Assembly (NCBI GenBank): GCA_012511845.1
Contig: JAAZFF010000128.1
Coordinates: forward strand, 1-6,348
DNA length: 6,348 nucleotides
Source of the DNA: Lentisphaerota bacterium
Lineage (GTDB): Bacteria > Verrucomicrobiota > Kiritimatiellia > RFP12 > UBA3636
Direction: 5' to 3'
The position numbers and the translations under genes were made by a program. Positions 1 through 5,290 of this stretch are shown here, one piece after another. How positions within the stretch are numbered: the first letter of the stretch is position 1; each line of letters begins with the position of its first letter. The notes beneath the pieces were generated by a model that saw only the letters and a list, made by a program, of their open reading frames with translations, was not told the DNA's origin and searched no databases.

Positions 1-282
1 GCCTGGAAGCTGGATTATCCCTTCGCTGCAGACCTTTGGGACTCTTCAACCTGGCAGGAAGTAATTCGCACCGACAGTAGCCAGTTTGGAAAACGCAAAG
101 TGGAGGCATACGTACAGCGTCCACGCTACGAGCTGTATGATCTGGAAAACGATCCCGACGAACTTGTTAACCTTGCGGATAAACCTGAACATGCAGAAAC
201 GGTTGAGCGATTCGCCGGATTTATCAAGGAATTTCAAGAAGAGACTGATGACCCCTGGGCAATAAAGTGGCTACATGAATAA
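1..282 (+). CDS. Sulfatase, C-terminal end (heparan N-sulfatase / SGSH-like), 5' truncated by window
   Basis: The frame is open from the first base and ends at TAA 280-282, giving the last 93 residues of a longer protein. The visible part carries the C-terminal subdomain typical of type I sulfatases: RPRYELYDLENDPDE followed by LVNLADKPEH, the 'ELYDL..DP.E..NLA' signature that closes this alkaline-phosphatase-superfamily fold. The upstream YPFAADLWDSSTWQ and the tail EETDDPWAIKW resemble human N-sulfoglucosamine sulfohydrolase (MPFPIDQDFYVSPTFQ and WETHDPW there, from memory), so this subgroup is the best guess. Such enzymes hydrolyse sulfate esters or sulfamates on glycans and are usually exported. 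The catalytic CxPSR/CxPTR motif, metal ligands and any signal peptide lie outside the window, so activity and substrate cannot be judged. Sulfatase family is confident; the N-sulfatase subgroup is an inference. Confidence 0.88.
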   Translation, partial: AWKLDYPFAADLWDSSTWQEVIRTDSSQFGKRKVEAYVQRPRYELYDLENDPDELVNLADKPEHAETVERFAGFIKEFQEETDDPWAIKWLHE

Positions 283-311
283 CTGCCGGCAGTAGCGCAA
301 CAATTAATTAG

Positions 312-350
312 CTGCCAGCGTTTCCATGTCGGCAGTACAGCCCATTTTTT
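312..350 (+). terminator. Weak candidate terminator after the sulfatase gene
   Basis: A 5-bp GC-rich stem (CTGCC 312-316 with GGCAG 331-335) is followed by TACAGCCCA and then six Ts. The stem is short, the loop is long and the T run is displaced by about 9 nt, so this departs from a textbook rho-independent terminator. It is listed because it is the only stem-plus-T-tract after the sulfatase stop. Confidence 0.22.
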
Positions 351-398
351 GTGCTTTTATAAAATAAGTGCAGAATAGAAAACGGTGCAGAAATTAAA

Positions 399-428
399 TT
401 GCATTGGGCGGAGCTCTTCTGATACAAT
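399..428 (+). promoter_or_regulatory. Candidate sigma70-type promoter P1 for the transporter gene
   Basis: TTGCAT (399-404) is separated by 18 bp from TACAAT (423-428). These match the TTGACA and TATAAT consensus at 4/6 and 5/6 positions. Transcription would start near 435 and give a leader of roughly 190 nt before the start codon at 623. The call is from consensus matching only; AT-rich spacers often yield such matches by chance. Confidence 0.35.
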
Positions 429-471
429 ATAAATGCGTATGCTGTTCCAACGATTAAAGTCATTTGATTTG

Positions 472-500
472 TTGTTTTACAGCTTGTTCAGATATATAAA
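472..500 (+). promoter_or_regulatory. Candidate sigma70-type promoter P2 for the transporter gene
   Basis: TTGTTT (472-477), a 17-bp spacer and TATAAA (495-500) form a second promoter-like pair downstream of P1. A start near 507 would place transcription just ahead of the small ORF at 515 and about 115 nt ahead of the transporter. P1 and P2 may be alternatives or only one may be real. Confidence 0.33.
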
Positions 501-514
501 ATTCAGGATAAACC

Positions 515-571
515 ATGGAAAACAGTAATGGGATGAGGCACAACACGTTTTCTTTGTCTAAAAACAAGTGA
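515..571 (+). CDS. Possible 18-codon leader ORF (uncertain)
   Basis: An ATG at 515 opens an 18-residue frame (MENSNGMRHNTFSLSKNK) ending in TGA 569-571. Unlike most genes here it has an SD-like AGGA at 504-507, 7 nt before the ATG. It has no hydrophobic stretch, no run of one amino acid and no recognisable relatives that I know of. It lies in the leader of the transporter gene, where a regulatory peptide would be conceivable. An ORF this short arises easily by chance, so confidence is low. Confidence 0.15.
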   Translation: MENSNGMRHNTFSLSKNK

Positions 572-590
572 ATAGCAAATTCCAGCATTC

Positions 591-628
591 GTTCATGAGG
601 GAGAGTTGAGCATTACGAACTCATGAGC
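591..628 (+). promoter_or_regulatory. Hairpin enclosing the transporter start codon
   Basis: GTTCATGAG (591-599) can pair along its length with CTCATGAGC (620-628), giving eight Watson-Crick pairs and one U-G wobble. The 20-nt loop (600-619) contains the purine-rich GGAGAG. The initiating AUG (623-625) sits inside the 3' arm, so the folded mRNA would hide the start codon and part of the purine-rich GAGGGAGAG tract (597-605). This would suit translational control, but no ligand or regulator is visible. Confidence 0.35.
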
Positions 629-2002
629 ACAAAAGAAGAACTCAACATCAACGATTCAGTCTCCTTTATGGAGATGACGAGGTATTTTATCCCGCTTCTG
701 CTGTCGACAGCTTCCCAGGCACTCACTTATCCCCTGGTCGGACGCATAGTAACACGAGGCACAACACTTGGAGCAGGGATGGGCACTATAGAATATTCCG
801 TTTTTGCCCAGGCGCAGACAATAATGTTTCTTGTAGGTGCAATCGGCGCCGGTCTGGTAGTTACAGGAATGGTATTTGCAAAATCACACCGAAGCATGAG
901 CGAGTTTACAAAACTGTCTCTTATTCTGGGTGCAATCGCAATCCTTATGCAGATAGCAGCCTGCATCCCTCCATTTGACACACTGGTAATACAAAAATTC
1001 CTGCACCTGACCGAACCGGACAAAATTAAAATCACGAAACAAACGCTCATCTTCTGCACGCTCATGAATTTTACCTTTTTCGTGAGAAACGCTCCACAAG
1101 TTGCTTTGCTCAATTCAAGACGAACGCATATGATTTCGACCTCTACAATAGGGCGAATAATTGCTACGTGGGGTTTATCCAATATTTTTCTGAAATTCGG
1201 CTTAATCGGATATTTAAACGGTATTATCTGCATGACAATACCGGTAGTCATGGAAACAGTATTTCTCTACATTGCCTCCAGGCCGGAGTACCGGGCACTT
1301 GCCGCCATATCGGAAGACAGATCCGCAACATGGTTAAAACAGTTGATTTTTACATTGCCCCTTTCGCTGGGCGGGATCTGCATGACAGCCTCGGCTACCA
1401 TACTGGCGCGATTTCTCAACCTTGCTGCCGGATCAAGCAACGCAGCTCTTGCCGTTGCCGTACACTATATCGCATGGGGCATTGCCAACCCTGCCTCAGC
1501 AGGTGCCAACAGGACACAGGCAGTTTTTCTAACCTTTGCAAATGGTAGAAGAGACAGGTGGCTTCAAATACTCAAATTTTCAGTCATAATCGGTGTAATC
1601 CTGTCTTTGATACCGCTAATATTCTTTATTCCACCTGTTGCACGAGCCTACTTTGCAGGCGAACAGAATCTGTCGCCGGAAAACATCCCCATGGCGTTGA
1701 AAGCAATGGCAGTTGTTATTCCCATGATTCCCATGCGCGCACTCTTGGGGTTTGCTGAAGGCGATGCTGCCTTCATTCGAAAGCCGATATACGTGCTTTT
1801 TGGTCAAATTGCTTATGTACTATCGCTCATTTTGATTGAATACTGGATGCTCCGCACGAAACTGGTTCCTGTACACCTGATGGGCGTCTGGGGCATACTC
1901 CTGTCCACCGTCATTTCTATTTTCACCATAATGATATTCGTGTTTATAAATCGAAGAAAAAACTCGAATATAACAGACATTCTTGCCTGTCCCGCCTGCT
2001 GA
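623..2002 (+). CDS. MATE/MOP-superfamily-like integral membrane transporter
   Basis: This 459-residue protein is strongly hydrophobic, with about twelve predicted membrane helices near residues 20-40, 60-85, 97-117, 140-160, 172-190, 195-218, 240-262, 275-300, 316-337, 355-378, 388-408 and 420-442. Length, helix count and a polar central break around 222-238 suggest two six-helix halves, as in MATE-type exporters and the related ANKH-like and polysaccharide flippases of the MOP superfamily. I do not recognise a diagnostic motif, so the substrate is unknown. It probably acts in the cytoplasmic membrane. ATG 623 is the first in-frame start after a TGA at 596-598 and lies within a hairpin; the purine-rich GAGGGAGAG (597-605) is too distant (17 nt) for ordinary SD pairing. 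The protein ends in CPAC, an unusual CxxC at the extreme C-terminus. The phosphatase and PHP hydrolase genes follow on the same strand after a 119-bp gap. Confidence 0.65.
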   Translation: MSTKEELNINDSVSFMEMTRYFIPLLLSTASQALTYPLVGRIVTRGTTLGAGMGTIEYSVFAQAQTIMFLVGAIGAGLVVTGMVFAKSHRSMSEFTKLSLILGAIAILMQIAACIPPFDTLVIQKFLHLTEPDKIKITKQTLIFCTLMNFTFFVRNAPQVALLNSRRTHMISTSTIGRIIATWGLSNIFLKFGLIGYLNGIICMTIPVVMETVFLYIASRPEYRALAAISEDRSATWLKQLIFTLPLSLGGICMTASATILARFLNLAAGSSNAALAVAVHYIAWGIANPASAGANRTQAVFLTFANGRRDRWLQILKFSVIIGVILSLIPLIFFIPPVARAYFAGEQNLSPENIPMALKAMAVVIPMIPMRALLGFAEGDAAFIRKPIYVLFGQIAYVLSLILIEYWMLRTKLVPVHLMGVWGILLSTVISIFTIMIFVFINRRKNSNITDILACPAC

Positions 2003-2019
2003 TTGGTTAAGCCATCATC

Positions 2020-2049
2020 TTGCCCGCAACAACGCTTTTGTGCTATAGT
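2020..2049 (+). promoter_or_regulatory. Candidate promoter upstream of the phosphatase-hydrolase pair
   Basis: TTGCCC (2020-2025), an 18-bp spacer and TATAGT (2044-2049) resemble a sigma70-type promoter. It lies in the 119-bp gap after the transporter and would start transcription near 2056, about 65 nt before the phosphatase. The motif TTGCCCG occurs twice here, at 2020-2026 and 2049-2055. If real, the phosphatase and PHP gene could be transcribed independently of the transporter. Confidence 0.35.
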
Positions 2050-2121
2050 TGCCCGTGAAAAGCACTGTTTAATCAGTCTACAATAAAAGACAAATAGACT
2101 TGCCCTCAAAACACATAGAAA

Positions 2122-2763
2122 ATGAAACTTCTATTAATACGACACGCCAGAATGGCTGGTGATCCGTTTTCCCGTCCTGCTTCACCTATCACAGGTGCCC
2201 TGTCGCCTGAAGGAATAAAACAGGCAGAAGATTTGCGTAACCGTTTAAGCAATATTCATATAGATGTTGCCCTTACATCCCCTTACGGACGAGCCGTTCA
2301 GACAGCGGAGATTGCACTTTACAAACGCAACATACCGCTTAAACGTGTTCCCGGTATCGAGGAATGGACTCCTTCGGCGGCTTTTCGTGATGCAACCAGC
2401 ACCGAGTTTGAGAAAATGCAGGAAAGAGACAACCTTCTCTACGCTGAAGAAACGTGGAAAACTGAGCTGGGGGAAGGCACCTTTGATGTTTATGCCCGTG
2501 TTGTTCCCGCATTGCTTGCAGCACTCGCCGCTGAAGGCTGGCATAATCGCATGGGTGGCTGGGTGCCCGATGAGGGAACTGAAAACAAGACGATCGCACT
2601 CTTCGCACACGGGGGCTCCCTGGGAATCATGCTCTCCTTTCTGATTGGAGTGCGCCCATTTCCCATATCACCGTTTTCATTCGGACTTACCGGTGTGGCG
2701 ACCCTTATATATTATCCGCGCCGCGGGATTTATTACCCGGCAATGGAGTTCAGCGGTGTTTAA
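2122..2763 (+). CDS. Histidine phosphatase superfamily (phosphoglycerate-mutase-like) protein
   Basis: The 213-residue product has the landmarks of the branch-1 histidine phosphatase fold. These are an N-terminal LLLIRHAR with R7 and phospho-acceptor H8 (RHA in place of the common RHG), then SPYGRAVQTAE with R57, an acidic general-acid candidate in GIEEW (E80/E81), and the second catalytic histidine H163 in ALFAHGGSLG. The segment LSPEGIKQAEDLRNRL is also typical. Such enzymes remove phosphate from small molecules or proteins through a phosphohistidine intermediate; the substrate cannot be assigned. The roughly 70-residue insertion between the E80/E81 region and H163 (residues 85-155) is family-specific and probably shapes the active site. 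No SD is visible; the ATG is preceded by A-rich ACACATAGAAA. The TAA is followed by an ATG reading straight into a stop, and the PHP gene starts 19 bp downstream, so co-transcription is likely. Confidence 0.87.
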   Translation: MKLLLIRHARMAGDPFSRPASPITGALSPEGIKQAEDLRNRLSNIHIDVALTSPYGRAVQTAEIALYKRNIPLKRVPGIEEWTPSAAFRDATSTEFEKMQERDNLLYAEETWKTELGEGTFDVYARVVPALLAALAAEGWHNRMGGWVPDEGTENKTIALFAHGGSLGIMLSFLIGVRPFPISPFSFGLTGVATLIYYPRRGIYYPAMEFSGV

Positions 2764-2782
2764 ATGAATTGACGGAATCAAA

Positions 2783-3658
2783 ATGAAAGCATCTTTAATA
2801 ACTGTCATTCCCAAATCAAATATATCGTTTCTCCCACTTCGAGCCTCAATGGGCGGGCACTCCCACTTCCTGCGGAATATAGACAGCCCGGAAGAAGAGG
2901 CATTCAAAAATTTGCTCAACTGGACCAAAAGGCATGATGTTCGGGCATTCGGGGTCGGTTCACCCTGGTCACATATAAGCGGATTGTCATACAGAAAACA
3001 CGAAAACGAAGAACGCGATCGCTACTTTGCCGGCAAGATAGATCCGGCAACCGTGATGGATCGCGAAAGTGTTGAAAACACGATCCAGAGACTGAATGAG
3101 GTAGCCAGAGGAGAAACTTTATTCTACCTCGACAACGAAACTCCTAAGCAGCATTATGGTCATCTCTGGTACATCGGCTACGACTATCAGGTACCGGCAT
3201 GGCACGATTACGACCAGGATCGATGGCCCGTGTACAGCGATCTTGATACAATAGAAGATCCAAATCCCGAGGATCCTTCGGGGGGTCACCGCCGGCGCAC
3301 ATATGCGGAAGTCGTGGCACTTCAACGAAAAGCCGGAGCAATAGCTATCTGGGCACACCCCACAAGCTGGTGGTGGACAAACGGACAGTTCACAACAAAT
3401 ATTGCTGCAGATTTAATCCCGCAGCTTCTTGCTGATGGTTTTATTGACGGTCTGACCGTTCAGGGGTATGACGCATATCACAAACATTATCAGGAGCTAT
3501 GGTTTGAGCTGCTGGACAGAGGTTATCACGTCCCCGGCTTTGCGGAACTGGACATCACCCCGGGTCCGGAAGATCAGGAACACATCCTTCTTAATTTCAT
3601 ACCGGGCATTGACCGTGCCCCGAAAATGGATGAGATGAAAGCTTCTTTCAGAACTTAA
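2783..3658 (+). CDS. PHP-domain metallohydrolase (CehA/McbA-like), N-terminal catalytic part ending at an in-frame TAA
   Basis: The 291 residues before the stop make up a PHP-type metal-dependent hydrolase core. Candidate metal ligands are H26 and H28 in GGHSHF, E119 with H124/H127 in DNETPKQHYGH, H192 in AIWAHPTSWWW, and E255/D257 in GFAELD. In usual CehA/McbA proteins the first motif reads DxHxH and the last often SDxH, so the site here is divergent. The family hydrolyses phosphoesters or, in carbaryl and carbofuran degraders, carbamates; no substrate is implied here. There is no obvious signal peptide. ATG 2783 is the only reasonable start near the phosphatase stop and has a weak ACGGA about 6 nt upstream. 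The segment KMDEMKASFRT just before the TAA normally leads directly into the C-terminal beta domain, which indeed follows in the same frame. This fragment alone might fold, but lacks that domain. Confidence 0.8.
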   Translation: MKASLITVIPKSNISFLPLRASMGGHSHFLRNIDSPEEEAFKNLLNWTKRHDVRAFGVGSPWSHISGLSYRKHENEERDRYFAGKIDPATVMDRESVENTIQRLNEVARGETLFYLDNETPKQHYGHLWYIGYDYQVPAWHDYDQDRWPVYSDLDTIEDPNPEDPSGGHRRRTYAEVVALQRKAGAIAIWAHPTSWWWTNGQFTTNIAADLIPQLLADGFIDGLTVQGYDAYHKHYQELWFELLDRGYHVPGFAELDITPGPEDQEHILLNFIPGIDRAPKMDEMKASFRT

Positions 3659-3697
3659 ACACACTCCATAAGTTCAGGCGGACACCTGTGGCTTTCC

Positions 3698-4372
3698 GTG
3701 GATGGACAGAGTACCGGCGCAACAATAGCAACCGGCGACGATGTCACACACTTTGCTACTGTGAAGGCATGGCCTGCTCCGGGGGAGAAAGAAATATCAC
3801 GCGTCGAGCTGCTTGGTCCCGGAGGCACGATCCTTGAATGCATAGAGCATTTCCCCGGCGGAGAAATAGAACTCGAAATAAAAGGAAACAGCCTGGGCGG
3901 ATGGATTATAGCACGGACTTTCGGTGAAAACGATGGCGACTATACCAATAAAGCTCAGCAGAAAGTAAAGCATTGCGCATTGACAAATCCGATTTATTTC
4001 AGGGGCAGAAAAGATACACTCCCCCGCCCCGTCACTACAAATCTTAAAATCATTCCACAGAAAACTGTTGGAAATAAAATGCGCATCATATCAGCGGCGG
4101 GAGAGGTTATATCATCAGGAAAAGTTCCTCGCTCCGAAACAACCCTTAACGTTCCGGCATCTTCCAGGCTGGAAATCGATCTCGATGACGGAAGTGTGAG
4201 AAAGCTTCCTGTATACATGGCAAACCGTAATGTCCGTGATCTGATGGATTATCTTGCCAGAGGTCACTTTTTGAAGGACTACCCCGAAAGCAAACCAGGC
4301 GTTGTTCCCGTTGAAGCATTTCGTATCGATGAAATGAAAGAAGCACTTCAAACGTGTACCTTTATAGTTTAA
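3698..4372 (+). CDS. C-terminal domain of the same PHP/CehA-like protein, downstream of the in-frame stop
   Basis: This is the 3' part of the split gene, in the same frame. Called as a separate gene it would start at GTG 3698 and give 224 residues, but family-like sequence begins upstream of that codon: 3659-3697 reads THSISSGGHLWLS, running into VDGQSTGATI, much like the 'vSSGP.L.LtVDG..pGdti' entry into the C-terminal domain of CehA/McbA proteins. VELLGPGG and ALTNPIYFRG fit the rest of that domain. A beta-sandwich-like region is followed by a roughly 90-residue tail I do not recognise, ending in RIDEMKEALQTCTFIV. There is no convincing SD before GTG 3698 (only GGCGGA about 15 nt upstream). 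The domain has no PHP metal ligands and should not be catalytic alone. If the TAA is real and not bypassed, this stretch is probably untranslated or only weakly reinitiated. Confidence 0.55.
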   Translation: MDGQSTGATIATGDDVTHFATVKAWPAPGEKEISRVELLGPGGTILECIEHFPGGEIELEIKGNSLGGWIIARTFGENDGDYTNKAQQKVKHCALTNPIYFRGRKDTLPRPVTTNLKIIPQKTVGNKMRIISAAGEVISSGKVPRSETTLNVPASSRLEIDLDDGSVRKLPVYMANRNVRDLMDYLARGHFLKDYPESKPGVVPVEAFRIDEMKEALQTCTFIV

Positions 4373-4405
4373 TATAGTGCGCACATTTCATGAACTGCAA
4401 GTGCA

Positions 4406-4434
4406 TTGCCACCTTAAACCTTGTTAATTAATTT
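4406..4434 (+). promoter_or_regulatory. Candidate promoter for the dCMP deaminase gene
   Basis: TTGCCA (4406-4411), a 17-bp spacer and TAATTT (4429-4434) lie in the 80-bp gap before the deaminase. Transcription would begin around 4441, leaving a leader of only about 12 nt. The -10 match is poor (4/6). The gap also contains an 8-bp palindrome GTGCGCAC (4377-4384) just after the PHP stop; no T-tract follows, so it is not a terminator by itself. Confidence 0.25.
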
Positions 4435-4452
4435 TCAAACTCACAAATACAG

Positions 4453-4956
4453 ATGCAAAAAAACAACAAGCTGCCAAGCGAACAACGACCTGACTGGGAC
4501 ACATACTTTATGGATATTGCGCATGTCGTTGCTACACGCGGCAACTGTTCCCGCCGAAAAGTTGCCGCAGTAATCGTCAAGGACAAGCGCATAATTTCCA
4601 CAGGGTACAATGGCACACCGCGCGGTATAAAAAACTGCATGGACGGGGGGTGCCCGCGTTGCGCTTCGGATACACCTTCCGGAGGCGGACTTGGTGAGTG
4701 TATATGTTCGCATGCTGAGGAAAATTCCATAACCCAGGCGGCATACCATGGAATTTCGACAAAAGACGCCACAATTTACGTTACACTGAGCCCCTGCCTT
4801 ACGTGCGCCAAAATGATTATAAACGCCGGGATAAAAGAGGTGATTTACGATCAGGAATACTCATTCAACGAACAAACTCGCTCAACCCTAACTGAGGCAA
4901 AGGTACTTGTCCGTAAAATCGACGGATACGAACGACCGTCCCTTGTCAGGAGATGA
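4453..4956 (+). CDS. Deoxycytidylate (dCMP) deaminase
   Basis: The 167-residue product is a zinc-dependent cytidine-deaminase-fold enzyme converting dCMP to dUMP, the substrate for thymidylate synthase. Visible motifs are the N-terminal RPDWDTYFMDIAHVVATRGNC, then VGA-like KVAAVIVKDKRIISTGYNGTPRG, the catalytic HAEEN (zinc ligand H87, proton shuttle E89) and PCLTC (zinc ligands C115 and C118). Additional cysteines (C32, C62, C67, C70, C83, C85, including CPRC) could form a second, structural zinc site like that reported for phage T4 dCMP deaminase; that is inference. Length fits the bacterial/phage family, and relatives are annotated as ComEB or dCMP deaminase. ATG 4453 has no SD but is preceded by AATACAG. 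The protein is predicted cytosolic. It sits between unrelated neighbours and probably has its own transcript. Confidence 0.93.
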   Translation: MQKNNKLPSEQRPDWDTYFMDIAHVVATRGNCSRRKVAAVIVKDKRIISTGYNGTPRGIKNCMDGGCPRCASDTPSGGGLGECICSHAEENSITQAAYHGISTKDATIYVTLSPCLTCAKMIINAGIKEVIYDQEYSFNEQTRSTLTEAKVLVRKIDGYERPSLVRR

Positions 4957-5046
4957 GATAGCAGCTGCCTTCGCATCGCCTGCGGATTACGGGGACGCCG
5001 GCCGGCAAGCCAGGCACTGGGACCGCGAGGCTCCGTACTTGCATCA

Positions 5047-5097
5047 CGGCTGCTGAGCAGGTAGGGCTGGTTTCTCCGCAAACCGCCGCAGCAGCCG
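5047..5097. repeat. Nested stem-loop in the GC-rich spacer block
   Basis: CGGCTGCTG (5047-5055) is perfectly complementary to CAGCAGCCG (5089-5097). Inside this stem, GGTTT (5069-5073) can pair with AAACC (5080-5084) around a 6-nt loop. If transcribed from the deaminase side this could fold as a two-tier RNA hairpin. There is no U tract after it, so it is not a standard terminator; protection of the mRNA 3' end is one possibility. Confidence 0.4.
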
Positions 5098-5109
5098 GAA
5101 ATATTTAAC

Positions 5110-5134
5110 CACGAACCACACGAAACTTCACGAA
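5110..5134. repeat. Three CACGAA repeats at 9-10 bp spacing
   Basis: CACGAA occurs at 5110-5115, 5119-5124 and 5129-5134, within the wording CCACGAACCACACGAAA and CTTCACGAAA. The spacing is close to one helical turn. From memory, very similar 'accacgaaccacacgaa' strings recur between genes in several environmental bacteria with many sulfatases; that recollection is not checked here. Confidence 0.65.
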
Positions 5135-5135
5135 A

Positions 5136-5259
5136 GGCTCGGCTGCCACTTTATTGGTGCAAATTTTTCACGTAGAGAAAACTACCCACTGCACACTGCC
5201 TACTGATCACTGCCCACTGGCCCGGCTACGGAGCCCTGCGATCCCGGGCTCGGCAGCCA
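5136..5259. repeat. 13-bp near-identical direct repeat GGCTCGGCWGCCA
   Basis: GGCTCGGCTGCCA (5136-5148) recurs as GGCTCGGCAGCCA (5247-5259) with one change at a central T/A position. The two copies bracket the heptanucleotide array, suggesting that the spacer was assembled from repeated modules. Since GGCTGCC and GGCAGCC are reverse complements, the pair can also base-pair in a single strand. Confidence 0.45.
5187..5221. repeat. Degenerate 7-bp tandem array (CACTGNN x5)
   Basis: Five consecutive heptamers begin at 5187, 5194, 5201, 5208 and 5215: CACTGCA, CACTGCC, TACTGAT, CACTGCC and CACTGGC. The period is exactly 7 with a conserved ACTG core; AACTACC at 5180-5186 may be a decayed sixth unit. 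It does not encode protein in any supported gene. Such 'cactgatcactgcc' strings look like expandable low-complexity spacer DNA. Confidence 0.75.
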
Positions 5260-5290
5260 TGGCGCATACCGGAGAGAAATGTCGAATTTC

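Larger units (their letters stand above)
283..622. other. Intergenic region between the sulfatase and transporter genes
   Basis: These 340 bases hold no convincing full-size gene. A perfect 10-bp palindrome CTGCCGGCAG (283-292) abuts the sulfatase stop codon. Further on, CTGCC (312-316) can pair with GGCAG (331-335) around a 14-nt loop, with a T6 run about 9 nt later (345-350); this is at best a poor intrinsic terminator. The rest is AT-rich and contains two promoter-like sequences, a possible tiny ORF and a hairpin over the transporter start, each listed separately. Confidence 0.6.
2783..4372 (+). pseudogene. Full CehA/McbA-like PHP hydrolase gene interrupted by nonsense codon TAA at 3656-3658
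   Basis: Read as one unit, the frame holds 530 codons with a stop only at codon 292 and at the end, giving a 529-residue protein if codon 292 were sense. Both sides lie in the same frame, so no indel is needed. The stop falls within the linker-like FRT-x-THSISSGGHLWL, where relatives often show something like F-R-x-G-R-T-x-V-x-x-G. A single substitution could have produced TAA from AAA, CAA, GAA, TTA, TCA, TAC or TAT. The remainder shows no other decay, which points to a recent mutation, a base-call or assembly error, or readthrough. TAA ends other genes here normally (sulfatase, phosphatase), which argues against a general code change. Which explanation applies cannot be settled from this window. 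Confidence 0.72.
5019..5245. repeat. Imperfect 19-bp inverted repeat pair flanking a 189-bp core
   Basis: The left arm GGGACCGCGAGGCTCCGTA (5019-5037) matches the reverse complement of 5227-5245, GGGATCGCAGGGCTCCGTA, at 16 of 19 positions, with a perfect 9-bp core GGCTCCGTA/TACGGAGCC. The 189 bp between the arms hold the CACGAA units and the heptanucleotide array. The arms may be two copies of one interspersed repeat in opposite orientation, or the ends of a small non-coding element. No target-site duplication was obvious and no transposase is present. Confidence 0.55.

Noticed and set aside
727..1251. 174-codon open frame on the minus strand
   Set aside because: It lies wholly opposite the transporter gene. 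Its product is a low-complexity shadow with no recognisable domain, whereas the plus-strand frame gives a coherent 12-helix protein.
3640..3700. Programmed frameshift at the PHP gene break
   Set aside because: The two parts are in the same frame and no slippery heptamer is seen near the TAA; a frameshift would not restore the downstream frame.
2783..4372. Genetic code change (TAA read as sense) as explanation for the internal stop
   Set aside because: TAA also ends the sulfatase and phosphatase at the expected family lengths, so general reassignment is not supported.
4851..5081. 76-codon minus-strand ORF across the deaminase end and GC-rich spacer
   Set aside because: It overlaps the deaminase C-terminus and repeat-rich DNA and shows no family-like sequence.
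5187..5221. Possible CRISPR array
   Set aside because: The repeat unit is only 7 bp and contiguous, without spacers of 25-40 bp and without cas genes nearby.
5019..5245. Insertion sequence
   Set aside because: There is no transposase ORF and the 227-bp unit is too short; at most it is a non-autonomous element.
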